Shown here: positions 8,909 through 18,747 of the stretch, piece after piece
How the letters are laid out: each line of letters opens with the position of its first letter
Numbering within the stretch: position 1 is the stretch's first letter
DNA from: Cobetia crustatorum
GTDB taxonomy: Bacteria > Pseudomonadota > Gammaproteobacteria > Pseudomonadales > Halomonadaceae
Assembly (NCBI RefSeq): GCF_000591415.1
Contig: NZ_JEMF01000018.1
Span: 1-64,000, forward strand
Direction of reading: 5' to 3'
Length of the DNA: 64,000 nt
The notes under the pieces: generated by a model
Database searches by the model: none
The model's input: the letters and a program-made list of their open reading frames with translations, nothing else
What the model was told of the DNA's origin: nothing
Translations under genes and position numbers: made by a program

Positions 8909-10291
8909 TCAGAAGGGCGCCACGATGCTGGGCTCTGCCTGCTTGAGTGCGGCACGGAAGCTGTCCTTGATGCGCTCCAGGGATTCCTCGGATTTGCCTT
9001 CAAAGCGCAGCACTAGCACTGGTGTGGTGTTGGAGGCACGACACAGTCCCCAGCCGTCAGTGTAGTCAACGCGAATACCGTCGAGGGTGGTCTTGACGCC
9101 ATCAGTCCCGAAGTCGCCTTCACGCGCAAGGCGCTCGACGATAGCGAACTTGGTCTCATCGGTCACCTCGACATTGATCTCGGGGGTGCCGAGGTCCTGC
9201 GGATAACGATCGAAGAAGGTGTCAGCGTCCACATCCTGCTTGGCCAGAATCTCCAGCAGGCGTGCGGCACCATAGATACCATCATCAAAGCCGAACCAGC
9301 GTTCCTTGAAGAAGATGTGGCCGCTCATTTCGCCGGCCAGCGCCGCGCCGGTTTCCTTCATGCGCGCCTTGATCAGTGAGTGACCAGTGCGCCACATTTC
9401 CGGCGTGCCGCCAGCTTTCTCGATCACGGTCGCCAGATTGCCGGTGCACTTGACGTCAAAGATGATGCGCGCGCCCGGCACACGTTCGATCAAATCCTCG
9501 GAGAGCGCCATCATCAGGCGATCCGGATACAGGATTTCCCCCTTGGGAGTGACAACGCCAAGACGGTCGCCGTCGCCATCAAAGGCCAGGCCGATATCAG
9601 CACCGGTCTCCTTCACCTTGGCAATCAGGTCCTGAAGGTTTTCCGGCTTGCCCGGGTCCGGGTGGTGATTCGGGAAGTTGCCGTCGATCTCATCGAATAG
9701 AGCGATGGTGTCAACGCCAAGGCGACGGATGAGCTCTGGCCCCAGCTCACCTGCCACACCATTGCCGCAGTCGACCACTGCCTTGAGCGGACGCTTGACG
9801 ACCACATCGCCGGTGATCTGCTCCAGGTAGCGCTCACGCACGTCTTCTTCGCGCAGACTGCCTTCGCCTTGGCTCAGGTCATTCTCCGCGAGACGACGAT
9901 ATAGATCGGTAATGGTATCGCCAGACAGGGTTTCGCCCGCCAGAACGATTTTCAGACCATTGTAATTGGCCGGATTATGGCTACCGGTCAGCATCACGCC
10001 GGAACGGGTACCTTCCAGGATGTTGGTGGCGTAGTAGAGCACCGGGGTCGGCACCATGCCGATGTCGATGACATCACGGCCGGCATCACGCAGGCCCGCG
10101 ATCAGCGCCTTGGACAGACGTGGTCCGGAGAGACGGCCATCCCGCGCGACCACGACGGTGGATTCACCGCGTGCAGCGGCTTCGCTGCCGATGGATTGGC
10201 CGATGGCGCGTACGCCGTCTTCGGTGAGCGTCTCGTCAACGATCCCACGGATATCGTAGGCGCGAAAAATTGAAGCGGGTACCTGGCTCAT
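8909..10291 (-). CDS. Phosphomannomutase/phosphoglucomutase
   Basis: Interconverts hexose 1- and 6-phosphates for surface sugar synthesis; Pseudomonas AlgC is the closest well-known relative by length (460 here against about 463) and neighbourhood. Visible features: substrate loop FRAYDIRG near residue 9, active-site phosphoserine in TGSHNPANYNG (about 101-111), metal loop AFDGDGDRLG (about 238-247), sugar loop GEMSGHIFFKE (about 318-328) and the phosphate-binding loop with RASNTTPVLVLR near the C-terminus. It sits between dut and argB. Whether it prefers mannose or glucose phosphates cannot be told from sequence alone. Confidence 0.94.
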   Translation of the reverse strand: MSQVPASIFRAYDIRGIVDETLTEDGVRAIGQSIGSEAAARGESTVVVARDGRLSGPRLSKALIAGLRDAGRDVIDIGMVPTPVLYYATNILEGTRSGVMLTGSHNPANYNGLKIVLAGETLSGDTITDLYRRLAENDLSQGEGSLREEDVRERYLEQITGDVVVKRPLKAVVDCGNGVAGELGPELIRRLGVDTIALFDEIDGNFPNHHPDPGKPENLQDLIAKVKETGADIGLAFDGDGDRLGVVTPKGEILYPDRLMMALSEDLIERVPGARIIFDVKCTGNLATVIEKAGGTPEMWRTGHSLIKARMKETGAALAGEMSGHIFFKERWFGFDDGIYGAARLLEILAKQDVDADTFFDRYPQDLGTPEINVEVTDETKFAIVERLAREGDFGTDGVKTTLDGIRVDYTDGWGLCRASNTTPVLVLRFEGKSEESLERIKDSFRAALKQAEPSIVAPF

Positions 10292-10401
10292 GGTGCATCC
10301 CTGTCGGTTGAATCAATCATTAAGACTGTGCGGTCGCTTGCTGACCTGTGATGAATGGTGCGAATACCTGAGGCGTTTGAGGTGCCTGGGATGGCAAGGG
10401 C

Positions 10402-10860
10402 TCAGTGGCGGCCCGAGTGGCCGAAGCCACCCTCACCACGCTCACTGGCGTCGAATTCCGTGACCTCAACCAGCTCTGCCTGCACGACAGGTACTAGCAC
10501 GTACTGTGCCAGTCGCTCACCGGGTTCCAGCACGAACTCGCTGGTACCGCGGTTCCAGACTGAAATCATCAGTTCGCCCTGGTAGTCGGAATCGATCAAG
10601 CCAACCAGATTGCCCAGCACGATGCCGTGTTTGTGACCCAAACCGGAGCGCGGCAGGATCATGCCGGCCAGTGCCGGGTCGGCAATGTGAATTGCGAGGC
10701 CAGTACGGACCAACTCACAGGCACCGGGTGCCAGTGTCAGTGGTGTATCCAGCAGGGCCCGCAGGTCCATTCCAGCGCTGCCGGGAGTGGCGTGATGCGG
10801 CAGCGGATAGTCGCGAACGCGCTCGTCGAGAATCTTGAGTTCGAGCTGGGGGCGGGTCAT
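10402..10860 (-). CDS. dut: Deoxyuridine triphosphatase
   Basis: Hydrolyses dUTP to dUMP, keeping uracil out of DNA and feeding dTMP synthesis. About 152 residues, typical of trimeric dUTPases. The five motifs appear in order: [38 protein letters not shown] and the C-terminal [10 protein letters not shown], which closes over the active site. I place the start at the ATG at 10860, overlapping the coaBC stop by one base (TGATG); a TTG codon just before it is possible but less likely. Translational coupling to coaBC is expected. Confidence 0.97.
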   Translation of the reverse strand: MTRPQLELKILDERVRDYPLPHHATPGSAGMDLRALLDTPLTLAPGACELVRTGLAIHIADPALAGMILPRSGLGHKHGIVLGNLVGLIDSDYQGELMISVWNRGTSEFVLEPGERLAQYVLVPVVQAELVEVTEFDASERGEGGFGHSGRH

Positions 10861-12226
10861 CAAGGTGTTTCCTGATCGTCAATGGCAGCAGGTGAGGTTG
10901 GTGAAGTGGTGCCATGCTGGGCATCACTCTCGGCACTCATGCTTGTCTTGTGGTGATGAAGCGTCAGCGCGCGGAGTAGTATCTCACGCGCCAGCGCGAA
11001 TTTTGGGCAGGCGTCGATGGCCTGCTGCGCGATCGAATCACGCTCGTGCCACAACAAGGTGGCGGCATTGGAATCGCTGCCGAAACCAAGTCCCGGCGTA
11101 CTGACATCATTGGCCACGATCATGTCGAGGCGCTTGCGCGTCAGCTTGTCGCGAGCATAGTGGGCTACATCGCGCGTCTCGGCGGCAAAGCCACTATCAG
11201 AGGCGCTGGCTGTCCGGCGGTGCGGTATTTATGGCTGCGGCTCGCAATACCGGCAATGATATCGGGATTGCGTGTCAGCACGACCTGCATCTGCTCTTCA
11301 CCCGCCTGTTTCTTGAGCTTGTGCGTGGCGACCTCGGTCGGACGGAAGTCAGCGACGGCGGCGCAACCGATGAAGATATCACTGTCCTCGAACGCTGCCT
11401 CCGCCGCAGCTTGCATCTCAAGTGCAGACTCTACGTCGATGCGCTCCACGCCTGCTGGTGTTGACAGGGCGACAGGGCCGCTGATCAACCGCACACTGGC
11501 ACCCAGTGCCACGGCTTCGGCGGCCAATGCGTATCCCATCTTGCCGGAACTGTGATTGCTCAGGTAGCGCACGGGATCAAGCGCTTCACGAGTCGGGCCA
11601 GCAGTCAATGTGATGCGTAGGCCACTGGCTGGCAGCTCACTTGAAGCAGCCGTTGAGTGGCTTGATACGACGGTGCCTGAAGTGAGCTGCTCACTCAGTG
11701 CTTTAAAGATGTCGTCTGGCTCCAGCATGCGGCCAGCACCGATATCGCCGCAGGCCTGTTCGCCGCTATCTGGCCCAAGCAGTGTCCATCCATCAGCGAC
11801 CAATTGTTGAGCATTACGCTGTGTCGCAGGGTGCCCCCACATGGCTTGATTCATCGCTGGGGCCATTACCCAGTGCGCATCATTCGCTAGGCACAACGTA
11901 GTTAGCAGATCATCAGCATGGCCATGGGCTAGCCGCGCCATCAGGTCGGCCGTGGCGGGAGCAATGAGAATGACCTCTGCCCAGCGTGCCAGTTCGATAT
12001 GACCCATGCCGGCTTCGGCCTCAGGGTCGAGCAATGATGTATGCACTGGATTGCCCGACAGTGCCTGCAGGGTCAGTGGCGTAATGAAGGCTTGGGCTCC
12101 CTCCGTCATGGCAACACGTACCTCACACCCCGCCTTTTTCAAAAGGCGAGTGAGGAGGGCGGCTTTGTAGGCCGCAATGCCACCGCTAATGCCTAGCAGA
12201 ATGCGCCGTCCGGTGAGTGAGTGCAT
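10860..12226 (-). CDS. coaBC: CoaBC, bifunctional coenzyme A synthesis enzyme (apparent frameshift)
   Basis: Phosphopantothenoylcysteine decarboxylase plus phosphopantothenate-cysteine ligase, two steps of CoA synthesis. The CoaC half (about 1-190) has [20 protein letters not shown] and the substrate-lid cysteine in [12 protein letters not shown]. The CoaB half has [20 protein letters not shown] and KLKKQ. At about 11191 the frame breaks: minus-strand GTGGCTTT needs one more G (GTGGGCTTT) to read [19 protein letters not shown] and join the C-terminal part beginning MIVANDVS. With it restored the gene encodes about 455 residues, longer than the usual 400 because of a Ser/Thr-rich linker and a C-terminal tail. 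CoaBC is essential, so a sequence error is likely. Confidence 0.95.
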
Positions 12227-12556
12227 GGTATGTCCTGCGTCCCTGATTCGTCGATTTTTAAGCGCTTGAGTCTGCCCTCTACCATATCACCGTGATGCAA
12301 CCTTGCGTAGCGTCTCCGGCAGCGTACGGCGGCTGTCGCGAGTGCATTGACTGGCCTTCCCTCCTGCCCTTCCATCTTGGCTTTCAAGGCTTGCGTTGAA
12401 GGAATAAGCGTTGAGAGTGCTGGTGGCAGGCTTGGAGTGAGGTGACCACTCTTCTCATGCTTTACGACCAGGTGAGTCTGGTGTGAAGCACTTGTCGGCG
12501 CCTGCGCTGGATATTGATCCGCCGCCGTATTTCGGGCAACACGGAAGGAGCAGGGC
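12227..12556. other. Divergent intergenic region, coaBC/radC
   Basis: 330 bases between the diverging coaBC and radC genes. It must contain both promoters, but I see no hexamer pair strong enough to name and no stable hairpin. No convincing small gene is present. Confidence 0.5.
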
Positions 12557-13231
12557 ATGGGGATTCGGGAGTGGCCAGTCGGGGAGCGCCCGCGTGAAAA
12601 GTTGATTTCGCTAGGTGCTGCGGCATTGTCAGATGCTGAGCTGTTGGCGATATTCTTGCGAGTCGGCATCAAGGGGCGTTCTGCCGTTGATCTGGCTCGT
12701 GACCTGCTGACCACCTTTGGTGGGCTTAGACCGTTGTTGGAGGCAACGAAAGACGAATTCTGTGCCGCCAGAGGTCTTGGTGATGCCAAGTATGTCCAAC
12801 TGCAGGCTTCGCTTGAGCTATCGCGTAGACATCTGGAAAGCTTGTTGATGCGCGGTGCAGCGCTGACGTCGCCTGTCCTGGTAAGGCGCTATCTGTCATC
12901 GCATCTACGCGATTTGCCGCATGAGGTCTTCGCGGCGCTTTTCCTTGATAGTCAGCATCGCGTCATACGCTTTGAAACGCTGTTCACTGGCACACTGGAT
13001 GCTGCTGCGGTCTATCCGCGCGAAGTGGTCAAGCGTGCGTTAGCACTTAATGCAGGCGCCTTGATTCTGGCCCACAATCACCCATCAGGTGTTGCTGAGC
13101 CCAGCGATGCCGATCGACGAATCACTCAACGATTGGAAGAGGCGCTGGGCCTGTTTGATATTCGTGTGCTGGATCATTTCGTGGTGGGTGACGGTGAAGT
13201 CATCTCTTTTGCGGAGCGTGGCTGGTTATAA
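12557..13231 (+). CDS. radC: RadC-type JAMM/MPN protein
   Basis: Member of the RadC family, named for an old link with DNA repair that was later withdrawn; the biochemical role is unsettled. The 224-residue protein has an N-terminal helix-hairpin-helix part ([14 protein letters not shown], then GGLRPLLEA) and a C-terminal MPN domain with the JAMM-type metal motif ([18 protein letters not shown]). Length equals E. coli RadC (222). It diverges from coaBC, a conserved arrangement (radC-coaBC). Confidence 0.95.
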   Translation: MGIREWPVGERPREKLISLGAAALSDAELLAIFLRVGIKGRSAVDLARDLLTTFGGLRPLLEATKDEFCAARGLGDAKYVQLQASLELSRRHLESLLMRGAALTSPVLVRRYLSSHLRDLPHEVFAALFLDSQHRVIRFETLFTGTLDAAAVYPREVVKRALALNAGALILAHNHPSGVAEPSDADRRITQRLEEALGLFDIRVLDHFVVGDGEVISFAERGWL

Positions 13232-13628
13232 AAGAGCGAATGGCCAGCGTCATGTGAGACATGCTGTATGACGGGGGATTGCAAAACAGGGCACTGATTG
13301 TGGTAATGTTGCGCCTCCCGTATCACCCACCACAGAATTCGCGACCACTCTGGCCGACATTGGCTGAGTGAAGCGTTCGGCTAAGCAAGCGGCTGTACCG
13401 ATGTGACACTTCGGGCACGGGCGTGTTGGCGAAAAAAATCCGACTTGGGCGTGCTTTCGCGTCACTCTTCGGGTAAAATGCTGCGCCTGCACGTTCCAGT
13501 ACCCTGAAGCTTGTCTTCCGGAATGGACGTAACACACTTTGAAATCAGGGCATGAGGCGGCGCCTGCCACTTCCGGTTTGCCCGACAGGTTTTGAACAAC
13601 TTAGCCAACGCAGCGGTTGGAGGCTCCA
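13232..13628. other. Intergenic region upstream of rpmB
   Basis: 397 bases without a credible gene. It should carry the ribosomal-protein promoter. A TAAAAT at 13474-13479 and an extended TGGTAATGT at 13301-13309 are possible -10 elements, but neither has a good -35 at normal spacing. No clear hairpin is seen. Confidence 0.35.
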
Positions 13629-13865
13629 ATGTCCAAAGTATGTCAGGTTACCGGCAAGCGCCCGGTGACTGGTAACAATGTTTCTCACTCCCAGCGCAAG
13701 ACTCGTCGCCGGTTCCTGCCGAACCTGCACACCCACCGTTTCTGGGTTGAATCCCAGCAGCGCTTCGTCAAGCTGCGTGTCTCTACCAAGGGCATGCGCA
13801 TCATTGACAAGAAGGGTATCGACGATGTCCTCAAGGACCTCACTGCACGTGGCGAGCGCTTCTAA
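13629..13865 (+). CDS. rpmB: 50S ribosomal protein L28
   Basis: Large-subunit ribosomal protein of 78 residues, equal to E. coli L28. It begins [20 protein letters not shown] and has the conserved basic stretch [13 protein letters not shown] and the ending [10 protein letters not shown] use the ATG at 13629; an in-frame upstream TTG would add four residues not seen in the family. It is 91 bases before rpmG, forming the usual rpmB-rpmG pair. Confidence 0.98.
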   Translation: MSKVCQVTGKRPVTGNNVSHSQRKTRRRFLPNLHTHRFWVESQQRFVKLRVSTKGMRIIDKKGIDDVLKDLTARGERF

Positions 13866-13956
13866 ATTTTAGAAGACAGCCTTGTAGCAATGGCAACCGG
13901 ACCGAGAGCAATGCTTTCATCCGTTCGGTGAATGCGAATGTGGAAGGAAACTGAAA

Positions 13957-14112
13957 ATGCGTGACAAGATCAAATTGGTGTCAAGTGCCGGTACAGGTCA
14001 CTTCTACACCACCGACAAGAACAAGCGTAACACTCCGGACAAGCTTGAATTCAAGAAGTACGATCCGGTTGTTCGCAAGCACGTGATGTACAAGGAATCC
14101 AAGATCAAGTGA
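13957..14112 (+). CDS. rpmG: 50S ribosomal protein L33
   Basis: A 51-residue large-subunit protein starting [19 protein letters not shown] and ending [10 protein letters not shown]. It lacks the paired CxxC zinc motifs found in some L33 paralogs, so it is the zinc-independent form. A GGAAACTGAAA stretch serves as ribosome binding site. It follows rpmB and is followed by a strong hairpin. Confidence 0.97.
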   Translation: MRDKIKLVSSAGTGHFYTTDKNKRNTPDKLEFKKYDPVVRKHVMYKESKIK

Positions 14113-14143
14113 TCTTGTTTCCCGTCAGCGTGCTGTCGGAATC

Positions 14144-14175
14144 CTCGAAAACCCGGTCCTGACCGGGTTTTCGAG
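14144..14175 (+). terminator. Hairpin after rpmG
   Basis: A perfect 15-bp inverted repeat, CTCGAAAACCCGGTC against GACCGGGTTTTCGAG, with a 2-nt centre, 31 bases past the rpmG stop. The T run lies inside the stem. Confidence 0.75.
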
Positions 14176-14270
14176 TATCTGGATACTGCCCGATTGGGCA
14201 TATCCCGCAACAGGGTGTCGGCACTGGCCGTCGCCCTGTTGCGCGTTTGGCCGTAAGTCGAGGACAAAGC

Positions 14271-15086
14271 ATGCCCGAATTACCAGAAGTCGAGACGACT
14301 CGTCGCGGTATCGCGCCGTTGGTTGAGGGGCAGGAAGTTACCGAGGTGATCGTTCGTCAGCCACGTCTGCGTACGCCTGTCCCTGGAGAGCTTGCCGAAT
14401 GGTTGGTCGGACATCGCTTTGGTGAATTGTCTCGGCGCGCCAAGTATCTGTTACTGCCTATTGCTGAGGGCCATCTACTCTGGCATCTAGGCATGTCGGG
14501 TAGTCTCAGATTGGTACCGCTGGGCACTCCGCCGCGTACTCACGACCACGTGGATGTGGTGCTGGGCAACGGGCAGATACTTCGCTATCACGACCCGCGT
14601 CGCTTTGGTTTCGTGGATTTCGTGAGTGGCGATCCGTATGCGGATATTCGGTTGAGCCGGCTGGGGCCTGAACCGCTGTCCTCGGCATTTACCGGTGAGT
14701 ATTTCTTCACGCGCTCGCGCCGTCGCCGTGTCGCGATCAAGCCGTTCTTGATGGATAACGCCAACGTGGTCGGGGTGGGTAACATCTACGCCAGCGAAGC
14801 GCTATTCATGGCCGGTATTGATCCGCGTCGACCTGCGGGTGAAGTGACCCGCGAAGAGTGCGATCGTCTAGTCACATCGGCAAGTACGGTGCTGGCGGCG
14901 GCCATTGAGCAGGGCGGCACGACCCTGCGTGACTTCGTTGGCGGTGATGGTAAGCCGGGCTACTTCGCCCAACGCCTCAATGTCTACGGACGTGGTGGCG
15001 AGCCGTGTCGCGAATGCGGTCATGAGATCACGAGTCTGGTGCTAGGCCAGCGGGCGAGCTGTTTTTGCCCTTACTGCCAGCACTAG
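14271..15086 (+). CDS. mutM: Formamidopyrimidine-DNA glycosylase (Fpg/MutM)
   Basis: Removes 8-oxoguanine and ring-opened purines from DNA and nicks the abasic site. The 271-residue protein begins [13 protein letters not shown]; after Met removal, Pro1 is the nucleophile and Glu2 the general acid. A lysine in RAKYLLLP follows, a helix-two-turn-helix with [18 protein letters not shown], and a C-terminal zinc finger with four cysteines (CRECGH and CFCPYC). The start is fixed by the need for Pro directly after Met; the frame's upstream extension is not used. It is monocistronic between a hairpin and rlmI. Confidence 0.97.
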   Translation: MPELPEVETTRRGIAPLVEGQEVTEVIVRQPRLRTPVPGELAEWLVGHRFGELSRRAKYLLLPIAEGHLLWHLGMSGSLRLVPLGTPPRTHDHVDVVLGNGQILRYHDPRRFGFVDFVSGDPYADIRLSRLGPEPLSSAFTGEYFFTRSRRRRVAIKPFLMDNANVVGVGNIYASEALFMAGIDPRRPAGEVTREECDRLVTSASTVLAAAIEQGGTTLRDFVGGDGKPGYFAQRLNVYGRGGEPCRECGHEITSLVLGQRASCFCPYCQH

Positions 15087-15202
15087 ACCACTGCTTGACC
15101 GGGGGGCTCCGTGACCGGGGTCGCCTTGACGACTAGAATAGGCCCGTTCGGGCGCGTCCTGTCGTCGTCCTGTCCCCTTTCTCTGCTTTCTGGATATTTC
15201 CT

Positions 15203-16393
15203 GTGACTGAACGTCTGCGCCTGAAAAAGAATGCTGATCGCCGCCTCAAGGCTGGCCATCTGTGGCTGTACTCCAATGAAGTCGACATCGTCGAGACACC
15301 GCTCAAGAATTTCGAGCCGGGCGCTCAGGCCATCATCGAGGCCAGCAATGGCCGTGCGATGGGCGTGGCATACGTCAACCCGAACTCGCTGATCTGTGCA
15401 CGTATCGTGTCGCGCGACCCGGAGCAGCGTCTCGATCGCTCGCTGTTGGTTCATCGCTTCAATCAGGCACTGGCCCTGCGTGAGAGTCTTTACGACAAGC
15501 CTTACTATCGCCTGGTACATGGTGAAGGTGATCTGTTGCCGGGGCTGGTCGTTGATCGTTTTGGCGACGTATTGGTGTGTCAGCTGAATACGTTTGGCAT
15601 GGAGCGTCTGGCGGAAGTGATCGTCGATGCGCTGCTGAAGGTCGTCAAGCCGACGGCCATCGTATTCAAGAACGATTCCAGCGGTCGTCGTCAGGAACAG
15701 CTCGATCGTAGCGTCGAAGTTGTCTACGGCGAACTGCCGGACCAGGTCATGCTGGAAGAGAATGGCGTCAAGTTCACTGCGCCAGTACTCGACGGCCAGA
15801 AAACCGGTTGGTTCTACGATCACCGCGACAACCGTGCCTGGCTCAATCGCCAGGTAAAGGGTAAGCGCGTATTGGATCTATTCAGCTATGTCGGTGGCTG
15901 GGGCGTGCAGGCAGCAGCGAATGGTGCCAGTGAAGTGCTGTGTGTCGACTCTTCTGCTGCCGCACTGCAACGCGTCTCTGACAATGCCGTGCTCAATGGT
16001 GTCGAAGACCGTGTCTCCACCGCGGAAGGTGATGTCTTCGAGGCCATGGCTGCACTGCGTGCTGAAAGCGAGCAGTTTGACGTGATCATCGTCGATCCGC
16101 CGGCCTTCATCCGCAAGCGCAAGGACATCACCAACGGCGAGCGTGCCTATGCGCGTCTGAATCGTGAAGCCATGCGTCTGCTGGGTCGTGACGGTTTGCT
16201 GATGTCAGGTTCCTGCTCCATGCATCTGGCGCCGGACCGTCTGATGGATGTCGTACGTGGTGCTGTGCGCCATCAGGATCGCCACGGTCAGGTCATCTTC
16301 CAGGGGCATCAGGGCAGTGATCATCCGGTGCATCCATCGATTCCCGAGACGTCCTATCTCAAGGCGCTTGGTCTGCGGGTCTATCGCGACTGA
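15203..16393 (+). CDS. rlmI: 23S rRNA m5C1962 methyltransferase (RlmI)
   Basis: SAM-dependent cytosine-5 methylation of 23S rRNA; 396 residues, the size of E. coli RlmI. An N-terminal PUA domain (RRLKAGHLWLYSNEVD to about residue 75) is followed by a hairpin region and a Rossmann methyltransferase: SAM motif VLDLFSYVGGWGVQAA (about 219-234), acidic residue in CVDSS, and DVIIVDPPAF (about 293-302). A GSCSMHL segment carries the cysteine used for catalysis in this family. The start is GTG, without an obvious Shine-Dalgarno sequence. It is followed by a strong terminator. Confidence 0.92.
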   Translation: MTERLRLKKNADRRLKAGHLWLYSNEVDIVETPLKNFEPGAQAIIEASNGRAMGVAYVNPNSLICARIVSRDPEQRLDRSLLVHRFNQALALRESLYDKPYYRLVHGEGDLLPGLVVDRFGDVLVCQLNTFGMERLAEVIVDALLKVVKPTAIVFKNDSSGRRQEQLDRSVEVVYGELPDQVMLEENGVKFTAPVLDGQKTGWFYDHRDNRAWLNRQVKGKRVLDLFSYVGGWGVQAAANGASEVLCVDSSAAALQRVSDNAVLNGVEDRVSTAEGDVFEAMAALRAESEQFDVIIVDPPAFIRKRKDITNGERAYARLNREAMRLLGRDGLLMSGSCSMHLAPDRLMDVVRGAVRHQDRHGQVIFQGHQGSDHPVHPSIPETSYLKALGLRVYRD

Positions 16394-16415
16394 TCTCTTG
16401 TTGCCGCTCGATCAT

Positions 16416-16445
16416 GACAATGCCGCCCCTCGGGGCGGCATTGTC
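16416..16445 (+). terminator. Terminator after rlmI
   Basis: A perfect 14-bp stem (GACAATGCCGCCCC/GGGGCGGCATTGTC) with a 2-nt centre, followed by GTTTC, 22 bases past the rlmI stop. Confidence 0.8.
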
Positions 16446-16537
16446 GTTTCTGGCCTGTTCGTTCTGGCCTGTCCGTTTCTGATTACATCGCGCTCAGTCA
16501 GTCGTTTTCAGCCCAAGGACTCTGATAGTCTGAGAGC

Positions 16538-16906
16538 ATGTATAAACGACTGACATCACATCACAATCTCGTGCTCATCGATCACTGGCGCAATCTGCTG
16601 GAGAGTGAAGGGATTCCCTGTGAATTGCGCAACCGTTTGCTTGGCGCGGCAGCGGGTGAGTTGCCGGTGCACGATTGCGAACCTCAGCTGTGGGTGGCCG
16701 AGCACAATCTGTCGCGTGCCAAACGTCTACTGGCGCGTATTGAGGCGGCGCCTACGCAGCCGGATTGGCAGTGTGCGTGTGGAGAGCAGCTCGAAGGTAG
16801 CTTCAGTGAGTGTTGGGCCTGTGGCGCCAGTGCACCGCTGGGCGAAGGAAGGCACAAGGAGGAGCGCGATGGTGATGTTCACGATGATCCGGAGTTTGTC
16901 GCATGA
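16538..16906 (+). CDS. DUF2007-type small protein with zinc ribbon
   Basis: A 122-residue protein of unknown function. Residues 1-70 resemble the DUF2007 'putative signal-transducing' domain (MYKRLTSHHNLVLIDHWRN, then LLESEGIPCELRN and DCEPQLWVAEHNLSRA). Residues about 77-95 hold a rubredoxin-like pair CACGE and CWACGA that could bind zinc. The C-terminus is charged and looks disordered. Its stop overlaps the start of the next gene (a thioesterase) by ATGA, so they are co-translated. I cannot assign a reaction. Confidence 0.85.
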   Translation: MYKRLTSHHNLVLIDHWRNLLESEGIPCELRNRLLGAAAGELPVHDCEPQLWVAEHNLSRAKRLLARIEAAPTQPDWQCACGEQLEGSFSECWACGASAPLGEGRHKEERDGDVHDDPEFVA

Positions 16907-17412
16907 GTGCTGATGGCCAGACGACTGAGGCGCCCACCGGGCCTGATACGTTGAAGGAGCCCTCTGCTGGAGACTGGGCGCTGCCGCGTCCTTTTCTGTT
17001 GCCCATCACGGTGAACCGGGAAGCGTTGGATGGCTATGGTCATGTCAATAACGCCGAGTATGTGCGCTGGCTTGAGCGCATCAGCTGGGCGCATTCCGAG
17101 GCACTTGGGCTCGGGATTGAGCACTACCGAGAGCATGATCGCGGCATGGCGGTACATCGTCATGAGATCGATTACCTGGCCAGTGCCCGCCTTGATGAAT
17201 CATTGATGTTGGCGACCTGGCTGGTGGACTGTGATGGTCGCCTCAGTCTGACACGACGCTTCCAACTGCGACGCTGCTCGGATGGCTTGACATTATTGGC
17301 GGCGCGCACACGTTTTGTATGTATTGAGCTCTCGAGTGGGCGCGCGCGACGGATGCCAGCTGCCTATCGTGAGTGCTACGGGGCAGCGTTGGTGAGCGAG
17401 GATTCTGCATAG
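16903..17412 (+). CDS. Hotdog-fold acyl-CoA thioesterase
   Basis: A 169-residue 4-hydroxybenzoyl-CoA thioesterase-like enzyme that should hydrolyse an acyl-CoA thioester in the cytoplasm. The family motif with its catalytic Asp appears as LDGYGHVNNAEYVRWLE (about residues 43-59), followed by the strand RHEIDYLASARLDESL and RRFQLRR. An acidic N-terminal extension of about 30 residues precedes the fold. It is translationally coupled to the upstream zinc-ribbon protein. The natural acyl chain is unknown. Confidence 0.88.
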   Translation: MSADGQTTEAPTGPDTLKEPSAGDWALPRPFLLPITVNREALDGYGHVNNAEYVRWLERISWAHSEALGLGIEHYREHDRGMAVHRHEIDYLASARLDESLMLATWLVDCDGRLSLTRRFQLRRCSDGLTLLAARTRFVCIELSSGRARRMPAAYRECYGAALVSEDSA

Positions 17413-17535
17413 TAGCCAACATTCCCTGCATTCTTCTGTGAAGAGGATGTGATTTGGTGGATGCCGCTAGCATCTGGCTGGCGAGACAGCGTTATGTCTG
17501 CTGTGCTTAGAGAGTGTCATGTGTAATGTGCGGCA

Positions 17536-17619
17536 TTCTCTAGCTGCACTTCGTTAGTAGTGCTTCGCCAACAGTACTTTGCAAGTTCCACTCCGCCAGC
17601 AGTACTCCGCCAGCAGTAC
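17536..17619 (+). repeat. Six degenerate 14-nt tandem repeats before ald
   Basis: Consecutive 14-nt units at 17536, 17550, 17564, 17578, 17592 and 17606. The last two are identical (TCCGCCAGCAGTAC); 17564-17577 reads TTCGCCAACAGTAC, and the first, second and fourth are more divergent. The array ends next to the AAGGA ribosome binding site of alanine dehydrogenase, so it lies in the promoter or mRNA leader. Confidence 0.8.
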
Positions 17620-17631
17620 AAGGAATTCGCC

Positions 17632-18747
17632 ATGCAGATCGCCGTGCCGAAGGAAATCAAGAACCATGAATATCGCGTTGCACTCACTCCCGCGGGGGTG
17701 CGTGAGCTGATTGCCCATGGGCATGAGGTCACGGTCGAGTGTGGCGCAGGAGAGGGCAGCGGTTATAGTGATGCCGAGTATCAGGGCGTTGGGGCGCGAC
17801 TGGAATCCGCTGTCGAGCGTGTCTTCTCTTCCGCTGAGCTTATCCTCAAGGTCAAGGAACCCCAGCCGAGCGAGGTGGCCCGCCTCTCGAAGGGACAGAC
17901 GCTCTTCACCTATCTGCATCTGGCCGCCGCGCGTGAACTGACCGAGAGTTTACTGGCCAGTGGCGTGACCGCGATTGCTTACGAAACGGTGACGGATGCC
18001 GCAGGAGGCTTGCCGCTGCTGGCACCGATGAGTCGTGTCGCGGGGCGTATGGCCATCCAGGCCGGTGCGCATGCGCTGGAAAAGGCCCAGGGCGGGCTGG
18101 GCGTGCTATTGCCGGGTGTTCCCGGTGTCGCTCCAGCGCGCGTCACGGTGATTGGTGGAGGTGTCGTGGGCGAGAACGCCGCGCGTATGGCGCTGGGGCT
18201 GGGCGCTGAAGTCGTGATTCTTGATACCTCATTGGCTCGCCTCGAAACGCTGGATCATCGTTATCAAGGTCAGATTCGCACTGTCTACTCCACGTCAGAA
18301 GCGCTGGACGAAGCGGTACGCCACTCTGCGCTCATCATCGGGGCGGTACTGGTGCCCGGTGCTGCGGCCCCCAAGCTGATTCGGCGCGAGCATCTGCGCA
18401 ACATGACACCGGGGGCGGTGCTGGTCGACGTCGCGATCGATCAGGGCGGCTGCTTCGAGACCAGCCGACCGACCACGCATGCTGATCCTATCTATCTGGT
18501 CGATGGCATCGTCCACTACTGCGTGGCCAACATGCCGGGCGCCGTATCGCGTACATCGACTCAGGCTCTCACCAGTGCCACGCTTCCGTATGTCGTACGC
18601 CTCGCCAATGGTGGCTTCCGCAAGGTGTTAAGTGAAGATCGCCACTTTGCTGGTGGCCTCAATGTCCACGATGGCCACCTGATTCTGCCTGAAGTGGGAG
18701 AAGCTTTTGACATGCCTGTCACGCCACTGGATGAGGCGCTGAGATAA
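17632..18747 (+). CDS. ald: Alanine dehydrogenase
   Basis: NAD-dependent interconversion of L-alanine with pyruvate and ammonia. The 371-residue protein has the family length and start ([20 protein letters not shown]), the substrate lysine in LILKVKEP (about residues 70-77), the catalytic histidine in FTYLHLAAA (about residue 96), and the NAD fold [15 protein letters not shown] (about 172-186). The ATG at 17632 follows AAGGA at ideal spacing; an upstream in-frame TTG would translate the repeat array and is rejected. The nearby tandem repeat suggests a binding region for a regulator, but that is inference. Confidence 0.97.
   Translation: MQIAVPKEIKNHEYRVALTPAGVRELIAHGHEVTVECGAGEGSGYSDAEYQGVGARLESAVERVFSSAELILKVKEPQPSEVARLSKGQTLFTYLHLAAARELTESLLASGVTAIAYETVTDAAGGLPLLAPMSRVAGRMAIQAGAHALEKAQGGLGVLLPGVPGVAPARVTVIGGGVVGENAARMALGLGAEVVILDTSLARLETLDHRYQGQIRTVYSTSEALDEAVRHSALIIGAVLVPGAAAPKLIRREHLRNMTPGAVLVDVAIDQGGCFETSRPTTHADPIYLVDGIVHYCVANMPGAVSRTSTQALTSATLPYVVRLANGGFRKVLSEDRHFAGGLNVHDGHLILPEVGEAFDMPVTPLDEALR

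Noticed and set aside
13445-13479. TTGGGC...TAAAAT as the rpmB promoter
   Set aside because: The spacer is 23 nt; the alternative -35 at normal distance matches poorly.
17536-17619. CRISPR array
   Set aside because: The units are contiguous 14-mers without spacers, no cas gene is nearby, and the repeats are degenerate.
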